Positions 1-8,478 of a stretch of DNA of 64,000 nucleotides are shown here, one piece after another. The notes beneath the pieces were generated by a model. It was not told where the DNA came from. It saw only the letters and a program-made list of their open reading frames with translations, and made no database searches. The translations under genes and the position numbers were made by a program. Within the stretch, counting starts at the first letter, position 1; the number at the start of each line of letters is the position of its first letter. The DNA lies in the NCBI RefSeq assembly GCF_022354825.1, contig NZ_CP031168.1:1923501-1987500 (forward strand), given 5' to 3'. Origin of the DNA: Paenibacillus sp. H1-7. Lineage in GTDB: Bacteria > Bacillota > Bacilli > Paenibacillales > NBRC-103111.

Positions 1-1
1 G

Positions 2-568
2 CGCCGCGACATTCATTTTTATACGAATACGACCATCGATACGCTGGATTATTCGGGGACCGGGTTAAATAGCGGGAGCAAGGTCGTATTCGCGGCGTAT
101 GGCGACAAGAAGAGAGAGCTGTGCAAGCAGGTCCCTGATGAGCTGAAGGAAATCCGCGGCTATGAGAACGCCAGATTGGTCATGCCGGGCGTCGTGGCTA
201 TTCAAGGTCCTGAATTTGCAAGCTACGCGGAAGCGGATCAGGAAATGCAGAGCTTCTGTGAGGCTATCCGGGCCAAGGGACCGATCTCGTCCTGCCCGAT
301 GATCGTCCTGTGCGACAATAGCTCTTTTGTAAGTGCCAGCCTCAGCAATTTTCTGTGGGTTACATTCACACGCAGCAACCCGTCCCATGACATTTACGGG
401 GTGAACAGCGGCTATGAATTCAAGCATTGGGCTTGCGATAATGTAATTATTGACGCTCGGACTAAACCGCATCAAGCACCGCCGTTAATACCGGATCCTG
501 AGGTAGAGAAGAAGATTGAGCGTCTATTTGCCAAAGGGGCTAGTCTTGGAGAAGTGAAGCTGGGGTAA
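2..568 (+). CDS. UbiD-family decarboxylase, C-terminal part (5' truncated by window edge)
   Basis: The reading frame is open from the first bases of the window, so the gene starts upstream and about 188 C-terminal residues are visible. The segment LWVTFTRSNPSHDIYG, followed by KHWACDNVIIDAR and KPHQAPPL, matches the C-terminal block of UbiD-type decarboxylases. That family uses prenylated FMN to remove a carboxylate from aromatic or unsaturated acids. The substrate cannot be told from this fragment; it could be a menaquinone or ubiquinone pathway enzyme or an aromatic-acid decarboxylase. A terminator follows at 604-645. An in-frame ATG at 182 (with GTG at 176) is internal and not the start. 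Confidence 0.72.
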   Translation, partial: RRDIHFYTNTTIDTLDYSGTGLNSGSKVVFAAYGDKKRELCKQVPDELKEIRGYENARLVMPGVVAIQGPEFASYAEADQEMQSFCEAIRAKGPISSCPMIVLCDNSSFVSASLSNFLWVTFTRSNPSHDIYGVNSGYEFKHWACDNVIIDARTKPHQAPPLIPDPEVEKKIERLFAKGASLGEVKLG

Positions 569-603
569 ACAAGCCTAAGAGCATAACCAGCATACAAAGT
601 GAG

Positions 604-645
604 AAAAGCCATCGCTCGAGTGAGAACTCAGGCGATGGCTTTTTT
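604..645. terminator. Bidirectional intrinsic terminator
   Basis: An 8-bp perfect stem (GCCATCGC at 608-615 with GCGATGGC at 632-639) is followed by six T on the plus strand and preceded by four A. It can therefore end both the UbiD-type gene and the convergent SRPBCC gene. Confidence 0.85.
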
Positions 646-653
646 GTACAGCC

Positions 654-1178
654 TTATAGGACTCGGGCCAAGTAATCGGCCAACTGGTCGAACGTCCCAC
701 CGAAGCCTTGCTTCATGGAGTCGAAGCCGGCTGCGTAAGTGCGGCGCTCTTCTTCTGTCGCATGAATAGGTTCTCCGCGCAGCGTGACCGTTGTTATGCC
801 GTCGCTTTCGGAAAGCGTCAACGTGTACAATGTTTCGAGCGGCCAGGTTTCATGGCCTTCGAATGGGGCGCGAATCGTGTTGCCTTCCGGGTCCGAGAAC
901 GAGTTCACGTATACAATACGTTCCGGCGCTTCGATCTCGCGATAGACGAATTTGGCCCACATTTCAAAGCCGTCGGGCGATTTCATGCTGTAATGGAATA
1001 TTCCGCCCGGACGAAGGTCCAATTGGGAGACTCCGAGATCAAAGCCAGTCGGTCCCCACCATTGCTTCAAATGCTCAGGCTCGGTCCATAATTGGAACAC
1101 AAGCTCGCGGGGAGCGCGAAACTCACGCGTGATGACCAGTTCAGGCTTCTCCGCATCCGTAATAAAGTTCGTCGTCAT
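654..1178 (-). CDS. SRPBCC (AHSA1-like) domain protein
   Basis: A 174-residue cytoplasmic protein of the START/SRPBCC superfamily, closest in pattern to the Hsp90-ATPase-activator-homologue-1-like group. After a short leader the sequence reads ITREFRAPRELVFQLWTEPE then WWGPTGF, the usual first strand, helix and WWGP signature, followed by GGIFHYSM and a C-terminal long helix (MKQGFGGTFDQLADYL). Members bind hydrophobic ligands or act as small accessory proteins; the ligand here is unknown. The start is preceded by GGAGGGG. It is convergent with the UbiD fragment and looks monocistronic. Confidence 0.85.
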   Translation of the reverse strand: MTTNFITDAEKPELVITREFRAPRELVFQLWTEPEHLKQWWGPTGFDLGVSQLDLRPGGIFHYSMKSPDGFEMWAKFVYREIEAPERIVYVNSFSDPEGNTIRAPFEGHETWPLETLYTLTLSESDGITTVTLRGEPIHATEEERRTYAAGFDSMKQGFGGTFDQLADYLARVL

Positions 1179-1373
1179 TATTTACCCCTCCATATGATGG
1201 TAGTTAAAAATCATATTGTCAGCTTTGTCGATGGGCAGCTGGTAGAATCGGGTTGAGTCGCAACCATTCCGGCTTCCTAAGGTAAGAAGGCTTGGACTCT
1301 TATTGCCAATAACAGGTTAAGCTTAAGGGAAGAATGATGGGTACGTAAAAAGCTGCACCGGTTCCAAGCACCG

Positions 1374-1660
1374 TTAGAAATGCCTGATGTGTGGATCGGA
1401 CCGTAGATCCGTTATTTCGGAAAAAATGCAGCAAACATAGCAGTCAGCGGACCACAGTTCCGCTATTTGACGAAAATCAGCCACACAAGGCGCAAAAATG
1501 ACCGAATAACGGATGTGGTGTCCGATCGCATGCTCAAAACAGCCATTTTTGGCCAAATAAGGGCTGTGGTGTCCGATGCGTGCCAAACAGTGTTATTGCC
1601 CAATCGGCTGTGGTGTCCGATAGCATGCCCCCAATAGCCTTTTTCACCCAAGTAACCGAC
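1374..1660. repeat. Cluster of degenerate intergenic repeats in two orientations
   Basis: At least five related units of about 50-70 bp lie here. Three units share TGTGGTGTCCGAT (near 1514, 1564 and 1609), each followed by a GCATG/GCGTG-like segment. Two units at the left carry the inverted form, for example CGGACCACAGTTCCGC and ATCCGTTATTTCGG. The 1179-1905 interval holds no credible gene; short open frames here are by-products of the repeats. From memory, similar CCGTTATTT/CGGACCACA repeats are common between genes in Paenibacillus, but no search was done. Confidence 0.6.
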
Positions 1661-1861
1661 AGCAAGGGGGCGGGAGGCTGCCAGGCGCCGGGACCCCGAT
1701 CAATAAACCATTTCATGAAGTACTGAGCAAGGAGCCTCGCTTTGCACATCCAACTATAGGGGGTCAGTTGCTCTCCCACCAAGACACGGCAAAACGCAGC
1801 CTATGCCCTGAATATACCTTAATCGGAATATTCCTGTCAAGGAATATTATCTGGATTGGGA

Positions 1862-1889
1862 AGGCCAACCGAAACGAAGCGGTTGGCCT
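1862..1889 (-). terminator. Hairpin downstream of the nucleoside hydrolase gene
   Basis: A perfect 10-bp stem (AGGCCAACCG / CGGTTGGCCT) with an 8-nt loop lies just past the stop codon of the minus-strand nucleoside hydrolase. The downstream T content on the minus strand is poor (TTCCC), so termination efficiency is uncertain. Confidence 0.5.
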
Positions 1890-1905
1890 GGCAGCCGACG
1901 CATGC

Positions 1906-2796
1906 TCAGCAAACGACGGAGAAGTAATGCGCAAAAAATGCATCGCGTTCTACCGATGAAGCAATGGTGCAGAGCCCATTCCCGTCTTCGCGGAAGCTCA
2001 TCATTCCCCACCGGTCCACGTGAACCGTGTCTACTTCCACCAGTCCACGCCGGTATTCGCATAGCCCAGGCTCGAATAAACAAGCTGCGGCAAGCGGATC
2101 GTGAAACGTCATGTGATGACGCTCCAGCCAAGGCGTCCCGAAATCCTCCACGCATCTCATAAGCCGGGAACGGAATAGATCGGGGCGCTCGTCCTTTTGC
2201 AGCACGAGCTGAGTCGTCACATTAAGTCCGTAAGTGATGTGGATAGGGGCTTGGGTGTTATATACGATGGCACTGGCATGAGGATCGGCCCATGAATTCC
2301 AGTTGCCCATAGGCATATCGGCACTCGCTTCCAGCTCTTGAGAGAAAACGCCGCTCATCACATGCAATTCCTTCAACAGCATGGGGATTTCCGGATCGGT
2401 CAAAAACAATACGGCTACATTGGTAAGCTGACCTACAGCCAGAAGGGAGATCTCGTGCGGATGGTCACGAATCACTTTTCGCATGAAATCGACGGCTTGG
2501 TAACTGGGAAAAGAAGTCCCATGCTCCCAATTCGATAGTCTGCTAGCGCCGTCCGGAGTAGGATATACCGGGCTCGGAAGCAGCGGCTTGTCCGCCCCGG
2601 CCATAATAGGAATATGTCTGCCTGCCGCCCGGCAGATCGCATCGGCAACCATCGCTCTTCGTTCCGCTTCGCCGCTGACGGTAGTGATCCCCATCAATTC
2701 GCAGGAAGGGTGGCGAAGCAAATAAGCCAAGCATAGCGCATCGTCAATATCTCCGCCGATATCCGTGTCCAGCAGCACTTTTTTCGTTGTCCTCAC
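1906..2796 (-). CDS. Inosine-uridine preferring nucleoside hydrolase family protein
   Basis: The 296-residue protein has the calcium-binding N-terminal aspartate cluster in the form LLDTDIGGDIDDALCLAYL (residues 8-26). This is a two-residue-longer variant of the classic DTDPGxDDA. The C-terminal HDPLAAACLF motif supplies the other metal and substrate residues. Family enzymes hydrolyse the N-glycosidic bond of ribonucleosides, giving base plus ribose in salvage. Base preference cannot be read from sequence. The start is GTG with GGAGGAGCC directly upstream. It lies 15 bp downstream of a co-directional hypothetical gene, so the two are probably co-transcribed. Confidence 0.88.
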   Translation of the reverse strand: MRTTKKVLLDTDIGGDIDDALCLAYLLRHPSCELMGITTVSGEAERRAMVADAICRAAGRHIPIMAGADKPLLPSPVYPTPDGASRLSNWEHGTSFPSYQAVDFMRKVIRDHPHEISLLAVGQLTNVAVLFLTDPEIPMLLKELHVMSGVFSQELEASADMPMGNWNSWADPHASAIVYNTQAPIHITYGLNVTTQLVLQKDERPDLFRSRLMRCVEDFGTPWLERHHMTFHDPLAAACLFEPGLCEYRRGLVEVDTVHVDRWGMMSFREDGNGLCTIASSVERDAFFAHYFSVVC

Positions 2797-2811
2797 GGCT
2801 CCTCCGATAGA

Positions 2812-3597
2812 TCAGGCGTCTTGCTTCTGGAGCTTTGCCGGGTTGTTGATCTTATAAGGGACCGGATGCTTGGTTAGCTTTTTCGCTACAACCTTGGCTT
2901 CAAACGTCAAGATATCGCCGACCTCGAGCTCCAGCTTCTTGAGCGTGGCGCTGTAGCTGGACCAGGCTTCTCCCAGTGCGGTTTCCGGCTCTGTTATGGA
3001 AACCTCCTCATAAATGACGACCTCATCGTCCGTGTCGGAGAAATGGTTAGGCACTGTCGTAAACTCCTTGACGGTAGCGGTCATTTTGACCTTTTCCTCA
3101 GGGAGCTGAATTTTGGCCGCCTTTTCCTTCTTGGCTTTTGCCTTTGGGGGTTCGGCTGCCTGCGTTTCACCGTGGGTTCCTTCTTCAGCCTTAGCGACAT
3201 CCTCGGCTGGTGTTTCCGCTTCAGCCGCTTGACTCGCCGGCGGCTCGGCAGCCGCTGTGTCCTGCTGCTCCTCTGCAACCGCGGAGGCTTCCGGTTCGGC
3301 AGGCTCCTCAGCCGCGGATATAAATCGCTGTCCGAAGCTTGACGCCTGCATCTCCTTCAAATAGGAGGGATGAATGCAGTGCTGCCGCTTGTCCTCGAAC
3401 TCAATGACGGCGGTCATTTTGTCGACGTAGCCTACGATGCTGCAGACAACGTTCAGGCCGCTTCCTTTGTAGTAAAACGTCTTGGTTTTGGCCGCTTTCT
3501 CGGAAAGCAAGCCCCATTCTTTGCATTTGTCGATGAGCTCCGACTCGGATTCGAAAGCTGTATACGTTCCAGGTGCAATGACGAAAGCTTGTACCAT
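2812..3597 (-). CDS. Hypothetical protein with Ala/Glu-rich linker
   Basis: I do not recognise a family. The start is taken at 3597, where GGCGGAG precedes ATG; an upstream in-frame ATG at 3630 lacks a binding site. Of 261 residues, about 1-95 form a compact N-terminal region (MVQAFVIAPGTYTAF onward), residues about 98-165 are a low-complexity Ala/Glu/Pro/Lys segment, and the last 90 residues look beta-rich with the run VGDILTFEAKVVAKKL, which could be an OB- or SH3-like barrel (inference). It has no signal peptide or membrane helix. It sits immediately upstream of the nucleoside hydrolase. Confidence 0.7.
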   Translation of the reverse strand: MVQAFVIAPGTYTAFESESELIDKCKEWGLLSEKAAKTKTFYYKGSGLNVVCSIVGYVDKMTAVIEFEDKRQHCIHPSYLKEMQASSFGQRFISAAEEPAEPEASAVAEEQQDTAAAEPPASQAAEAETPAEDVAKAEEGTHGETQAAEPPKAKAKKEKAAKIQLPEEKVKMTATVKEFTTVPNHFSDTDDEVVIYEEVSITEPETALGEAWSSYSATLKKLELEVGDILTFEAKVVAKKLTKHPVPYKINNPAKLQKQDA

Positions 3598-3685
3598 ATT
3601 TTCTCCGCCTTTCTGTTTATACAATATCATTTTATCATTTTTTTGATTGCAAGGCTGGTTGTTTACGGAAGGTCATTCCAGAAAT

Positions 3686-3717
3686 AGAAAAACCGGCCCC
3701 GCCATGAGGAGCCGGCT
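3686..3717 (-). terminator. Terminator of the MarR-GNAT operon
   Basis: Read on the minus strand, CCGGC-T-CC pairs with GG-G-GCCGG and is followed by five T. It lies about 90 bp beyond the GNAT stop codon. Confidence 0.65.
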
Positions 3718-3804
3718 TACTCACACCTACACCAACCAATCCATCCATGGAGGAAATCTCTTTTTCATAATGGTGTCCACTGGGAATAAACTGTCAGAGA
3801 TACG

Positions 3805-4347
<543 letters not shown>

Positions 4348-4800
4348 TCAGTAGTTCCTCTTGTTTCCCTTTTTTACAAATTCCCAGTCTTTTTCTACAT
4401 TTTTTCTGACTCTTTGCAGCAGGTTAAACAGGGTGTCCGCTTCATCTTCGGACAATCCGGATAGTGCGACCTTATTGGAATGATCGTTTTCCTTTTTTAT
4501 AAAAGGGTAAACGGCCTTTCCTTTTTCCGTAGGAAGCAGTTTTCTAATTTTTTGGTTGTGGGGATCATCATTTTTCTCAATAAATCCGTTCAGCTCAAGC
4601 TTCTTTATAGCACGAGCAGCTGTTGTCCGGTCTACCTTAATCATCTCGGCTAACTTTTCTTGAATAATGCCCGGATTTTCACATATTCGCACGAGGTACA
4701 GGTATTGACCTTTCGTAAGGTCATATTGTTTAAATTCTATATTGCTTATGGAATCCAGTGACCTGGCGATCATTCCAACCTCACGTAAAACTTCCTTCAT
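4348..4800 (-). CDS. MarR-family transcriptional regulator
   Basis: The 150-residue protein has the winged-helix core of MarR regulators: an N-terminal dimerisation helix, IQEKLAEMIKVDRTTAARAI as the recognition helix-turn-helix (about residues 54-73), and the wing DPHNQKIRKLLPTEKGK. It probably controls itself and the downstream acetyltransferase. An 18-bp inverted repeat TTGTTG-N6-CAACAA lies 59 bp upstream at 4859-4876. The GGAG before ATG is spaced 8 nt. Confidence 0.9.
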   Translation of the reverse strand: MKEVLREVGMIARSLDSISNIEFKQYDLTKGQYLYLVRICENPGIIQEKLAEMIKVDRTTAARAIKKLELNGFIEKNDDPHNQKIRKLLPTEKGKAVYPFIKKENDHSNKVALSGLSEDEADTLFNLLQRVRKNVEKDWEFVKKGNKRNY

Positions 4801-4858
4801 ATTGTCAACTCCGCGAATATGGTATTTTTCAAGTGCGTAAGAAAAGAGTATCTTATTT

Positions 4859-4876
4859 TTGTTGTATTTGCAACAA
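4859..4876. promoter_or_regulatory. Candidate MarR operator
   Basis: A perfect inverted repeat TTGTTG-N6-CAACAA sits upstream of the marR-type gene. Spacing and AT-rich context fit the operators of autoregulated MarR proteins. Confidence 0.6.
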
Positions 4877-4907
4877 AATTTCTGCCGAAGAGGAAGGTAT
4901 ATACGGG

Positions 4908-4940
4908 AAAAAACAACCCGCCGAAGGTCGACGGGTTGTT
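4908..4940 (-). terminator. Terminator of the spore protein gene
   Basis: The stem AACAACCCG/CGGGTTGTT is followed on the minus strand by a run of T (complement of the As at 4908-4913). Confidence 0.85.
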
Positions 4941-4962
4941 CATTGGCATAGGTTATGCGGTT

Positions 4963-5202
4963 TTAGAAGCGGTTGCCGGAAAACTGATTGCCGGAAAGCT
5001 GCTGCTCTGCGATTTGCACCAAGCGGCGGACCATATGACCACCAATGGCGCCGGTATCCCGGGTAGCCATATAGCCATAATATCCATCCTGCGGAATTTG
5101 AATGCCAAGCTCCTGTGCAACCTCATATTTCAACTGCTCCAATGCGCTCGACGCCTGTTGAACAACGATCTGATTGCTGCTTCTGGATTGACCACTAGCC
5201 AT
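4963..5202 (-). CDS. Alpha/beta-type small acid-soluble spore protein
   Basis: The 79-residue protein has both conserved alpha/beta-SASP blocks: LEQLKYEVAQELGIQI, containing the GPR protease cleavage region, and YGYMATRDTGAIGGHMVRRL, containing the DNA-binding helix. These proteins coat spore DNA, hold it in an A-like form and protect it from UV and chemicals, then serve as amino-acid store at germination. The C-terminal tail (QQLSGNQFSGNRF) is slightly extended. AAAGGAAG precedes the ATG. Expression in the forespore by sigma-G is expected from the family; I could not define a clean sigma-G promoter. Confidence 0.95.
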   Translation of the reverse strand: MASGQSRSSNQIVVQQASSALEQLKYEVAQELGIQIPQDGYYGYMATRDTGAIGGHMVRRLVQIAEQQLSGNQFSGNRF

Positions 5203-5298
5203 ATTTTAACTTCCTTTCCTAATAGAGTAATTCTATGTTCCCCCAACTATTCCCTAATTATTCATAGCTATTATTCATGTTAAAATGGACATTAGGTG

Positions 5299-6162
5299 AT
5301 GGTTATGTTTATCTCTCCCATGCGTATGGATGCCAGGGAAAAGCCCTTTTCCGATCAGGCCTATGTATTCGAGCCCAAAATCGACGGGCATAGATTGCTA
5401 TTATCGAGAAACGGTGCAGAGACCCGGCTTTTCACAAGGGAACGGCGCGAATGCACGCGGCAATATCCCGAGCTGTTGAACGTTCCTGCGGACGGCGACA
5501 TCGTATTGGACGGCGAAGTGAGCTGTATTGATGCGGAAACGGGAGCGGAGGCTGCCGGATTGGCCGAAGAGCGGCTGCTGCTTGCCGACTCTCGGAAGAT
5601 TCATTCCTTTTCCTTGCAAAAACCGGCACAATATCATGTTTGGGACATTTTATTTTATAAAGGGAGAGATTTGCGGGGATTGCCTCTCGTAAGGCGCCGC
5701 GCGATTCTCGAGTCGGTGCTGCCCGAAAATGAGGCGTTTCGTCTCGTGCCGCAAACGGACGGCCATGGTGAAGCTTTATACCGTACCATTGTGGAGCGTC
5801 ATATGGAAGGAATGGTAGCGAAGCGCAAAAGCAGTCCGTACGTTTCCAGATGGTCGCACGACTGGATTAAAATTATGAATTACCGTCATGAGGAAGTTGC
5901 TATAACGGGTTACCGTAAGGATGGCTTCGGCTGGCTTCTATCGAAGGAAGAGGAAGGCGTTTGCCGGCCGGCCGGCATGCTGGAGCAGGGCGTTCATTTA
6001 AAGCACAGAAAAGCATTCAAAAAGCTCAGCAAAGCGCTTGTATCCGGGGAAGACGAGCAGTTCGTCTACTTGAAGCCGCAAATTCAAGCCAAAGTGAAAA
6101 GCATAGGCTGGACGCGTCACGGACTATTGCGCAGCCCGGAATTAATTGAGCTGAAGCTGTAA
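5299..6162 (+). CDS. ATP-dependent DNA ligase (LigD-ligase-like)
   Basis: About 285 residues with the nucleotidyltransferase motifs of ATP-dependent ligases. Motif I is FEPKIDGHR with the adenylated lysine, followed by VLDGEV, then EGMVAKRKSSPY (motif IV) and WIKIMNYR (motif V). A reduced OB-like C-terminus follows. The size fits stand-alone small ligases related to the ligase domain of LigD, which seal nicks in repair. No Ku or polymerase/primase domain gene is nearby. GTG 5296, ATG 5299 and ATG 5305 are all possible; AGGTGAT at 5294-5300 would best serve ATG 5305. Confidence 0.88.
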   Translation: MVMFISPMRMDAREKPFSDQAYVFEPKIDGHRLLLSRNGAETRLFTRERRECTRQYPELLNVPADGDIVLDGEVSCIDAETGAEAAGLAEERLLLADSRKIHSFSLQKPAQYHVWDILFYKGRDLRGLPLVRRRAILESVLPENEAFRLVPQTDGHGEALYRTIVERHMEGMVAKRKSSPYVSRWSHDWIKIMNYRHEEVAITGYRKDGFGWLLSKEEEGVCRPAGMLEQGVHLKHRKAFKKLSKALVSGEDEQFVYLKPQIQAKVKSIGWTRHGLLRSPELIELKL

Positions 6163-6251
6163 CACATGCTGCAATCAAGCGGACAAGCATTACGTAGAGT
6201 GGCTGCTTTTGCAGACTAATTTGACAAAGCTTCACGTTAAACCGACACCGA

Positions 6252-6281
6252 CTCTTGCCTCAAGGCAAGGGTTTTCTTTTT
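6252..6281 (+). terminator. Terminator of the ligase gene
   Basis: The short stem CTTGCC-TCAA-GGCAAG is followed by GGGTTTTCTTTTT. Confidence 0.75.
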
Positions 6282-6366
6282 GGGGCTAACCGTAGCCTGC
6301 CTAGTGAACATGATTTTGAATCGATGGGGGAATGGTAAAAAGAAAAACGACAGGAGCAGGAAGAGC

Positions 6367-7233
6367 ATGGCGCGAATACATAAAAAGATGAAAGCCGCCG
6401 ATTTCGTGAAGAAGTTTATTTTTATTTCCATCGGCGCTGTGATGATGGCGGTTGCCCTCGAAATTTTTCTCGTTCCGAACGAAATTATCGACGGCGGCAT
6501 TACCGGGATATCCATCGTGTTATCGGCGCTGACCTCGCTGCCGCTGGGTCTGTATATTTTCTTCATCAACGTCCCGTTTCTGGTGATCGGCTACAAGCAA
6601 ATCGGCAAAACCTTCGCTTTTTCCACCCTATACGCGATCGGGCTCATGTCGGTGGTCACCGCATTTTTGCATCATGTCGAGCCGTTTACGACGGAAAAGA
6701 TTTTGGCGGTGCTGTTCGGCGGACTCATTCTCGGCGCGGGTATCGGACTGGTGCTCCGTTTCGGCGGCTCGCTGGACGGCTCCGAAATTGTCGCGATCTT
6801 ACTATCCCAGCGGTTCCGCATGTCCGTCGGACAGATCATTATGTTTATCAATGTGTTTATTTTTATTATAGCCGGCTTCGTATTCGGATGGGATTCGGCG
6901 ATGTATTCGATTTTTACATACTATATTGCATCGCGGGTTATGGATATCGTAGTGCAAGGGTTGGACGAATCCAAATCGGTCACCATCATTTCGAACGAAT
7001 ATCAAGAGATATCGGACGCCATCATTAGCCGTTTAGGGCGCAGCACGACCTATATTTATGCCAAGGGCGGTTACTCGCAGGAAGACACGCAAATGATCTA
7101 TTGTGTAGTGACAAGGCTGGAGGTTTCGAAGCTCAAGTCGATCGTGCAGGAAATTGACGAACGGGCGTTTATTTCGATCCAGCAGGTTTCCGATGTACTG
7201 GGAGGCAACTTCGAGAAAAACAGCATTCATTGA
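6367..7233 (+). CDS. YitT-family membrane protein (DUF161/DUF2179)
   Basis: The 288-residue protein has an N-terminal membrane part with about five hydrophobic helices (for example FIFISIGAVMMAVALEIFLV) and the GGITGISI and GGSLDGSEIVA segments typical of YitT proteins. A cytoplasmic C-terminal DUF2179 domain follows (KSVTIISNEYQEI to the end, with YTQ-like EDTQMIYCVVTRLE). The function of the family is not settled. The start at 6367 follows GGAGCAGGAAGAG; an upstream in-frame start at 6280 would overlap the preceding terminator and is unlikely. Confidence 0.9.
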   Translation: MARIHKKMKAADFVKKFIFISIGAVMMAVALEIFLVPNEIIDGGITGISIVLSALTSLPLGLYIFFINVPFLVIGYKQIGKTFAFSTLYAIGLMSVVTAFLHHVEPFTTEKILAVLFGGLILGAGIGLVLRFGGSLDGSEIVAILLSQRFRMSVGQIIMFINVFIFIIAGFVFGWDSAMYSIFTYYIASRVMDIVVQGLDESKSVTIISNEYQEISDAIISRLGRSTTYIYAKGGYSQEDTQMIYCVVTRLEVSKLKSIVQEIDERAFISIQQVSDVLGGNFEKNSIH

Positions 7234-7265
7234 GAAAGCCTTTAACTCATCTCTATCGATGCGCA

Positions 7266-7313
7266 GCAAAAAGCAAAAAGCAAAAAGCCGCACTCCATAG
7301 TAAGGATTGCGGC
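7266..7313 (-). terminator. Terminator of the DinB-like gene
   Basis: On the minus strand GCCGCA...TGCGGC forms a hairpin followed by three TTTTTGC repeats. An outer inverted repeat (AAGCC-TTTAACTCA at 7236-7249 with TGAGTTAAGGCTT at 7320-7332, one bulge) brackets it between convergent genes. Confidence 0.75.
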
Positions 7314-7323
7314 CCTGATTGAG

Positions 7324-7851
7324 TTAAGGCTTGAAGCCTCGGGATTGGCCCTTGGCTATGCTCAGCGTCTGCCAATGAGCGCTTCGGAGATGCTTCGCCA
7401 AGTATACCATTTGGCCGACATGGTAGCCGTAATGGGACACCTGACGCTGGATCGCTTGCAGCACCGTATGGGCTTCTCCGCGAATCGTCACGGTACGGAG
7501 CACATCGTCCGGCCCGAGGCCTTCCAAAGCGGCGAACAGCGCGCTCCAGCCTTCCTCCCATAACTGCAGCAGCTGTTCCCGATCCAACGCTCCCGATTCA
7601 AATTCGCCATCCCTGTCCCGGGTCGGCTTCTCTCCGTCGGAAGTAAGGAAATCGGTCCAGCGCGACAGCATATTGCCGTGCATATGCTTAATGATGATCT
7701 CCATGGAATTCGATTCAGGATCGGGCGCGGCTCGGAACTGCGAAGCTTCCAGCTGCTCCATGGCACGATCGGCGAGCTTTTTCATGCTGCGAAAGGTTTG
7801 AATGGTATCCTGCAGAAAGTAAGCGGCTACTGATGATGCTGATGTTTCCAT
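7324..7851 (-). CDS. DinB-like protein (DUF1572 type)
   Basis: 175 residues from the ATG at 7851, chosen because GGAGG lies 9 nt upstream; the ATG at 7860 abuts the GGAGG. The four-helix DinB-like fold is indicated by IIIKHMHGNMLSRWTDFLTS and QVSHYGYHVGQMVYLAKHL. These carry the two histidine groups that bind a metal in this superfamily (IKHMHGN and SHYGYHVGQ). The segment SDGEKPTRDRDGEFE is typical of the DUF1572 subgroup. Related bacillithiol- and mycothiol-dependent transferases share the fold; the role here is unknown. Confidence 0.83.
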   Translation of the reverse strand: METSASSVAAYFLQDTIQTFRSMKKLADRAMEQLEASQFRAAPDPESNSMEIIIKHMHGNMLSRWTDFLTSDGEKPTRDRDGEFESGALDREQLLQLWEEGWSALFAALEGLGPDDVLRTVTIRGEAHTVLQAIQRQVSHYGYHVGQMVYLAKHLRSAHWQTLSIAKGQSRGFKP

Positions 7852-7949
7852 AACGATCATCCTCCATTTCCTGGATCACTACCTTTCCAGAATAAAGGAA
7901 AAAAAGCCGCCTGTATATAAACCGGGACTATCAAAATAGATTGCAGCGC

Positions 7950-8270
7950 TTACAATTCGTCGTTCATGGTATAGTAATTGAGCATTACTGTGGTTATGCC
8001 TAGGACGATATAAACCACATAATCCGCAAAACCGGTCAAGAACGCGAAAGGGAAAATAATGAACCAGACCCCGGCCATTAGGGAAATCCAGTTCAGCCAC
8101 GAACCCCAGCCTGATTTCTTCAGCATAAAGCCGAGGAAAGAAGCTACCGCTTGAATCGTTCCTCCAATGATGCTCGTAACAACCGCCCCTTCATGATTGA
8201 AATCAATCCAGAACGGAGCGAAAATAAACAAGAGACCAATCAACGCAGCCAGCAAATGACGAACCGCCAT
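7950..8270 (-). CDS. SPW-repeat membrane protein
   Basis: 106 residues with four hydrophobic helices. The diagnostic motif SGWGSWLNWISLMAGVWFI appears in the middle and a degenerate copy precedes it (LIGLLFIFAPFWIDF), as in SPW-repeat family proteins. The function of the family is unknown. GGGAGGTG precedes ATG. It sits between the DinB-like gene and the IS element and shows no clear operon partner. Confidence 0.75.
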   Translation of the reverse strand: MAVRHLLAALIGLLFIFAPFWIDFNHEGAVVTSIIGGTIQAVASFLGFMLKKSGWGSWLNWISLMAGVWFIIFPFAFLTGFADYVVYIVLGITTVMLNYYTMNDEL

Positions 8271-8478
8271 GATTACACCTCCCGAAAGAAATAGCTAAAT
8301 GCAGATTATGCTATATGTATATGCAAACGGTTACAAAATGTTCGAATATTCTAAAAATTCAACTTTTATCTGTCCCGATAAACCGTCCTTTCATGAGTGA
8401 ACAGCAGCACCCGGAAAACAGAAAAAAGCCCCGATGCATAATGGTCAAGACCCCAAATAGCGGACATTGAAAAAAGCC

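Noticed and set aside
1374..1782. Overlapping minus-strand open frames of 60-80 codons in the repeat block
   Set aside because: Generated by the repeats; similar phrases recur in different frames and none has a binding site.
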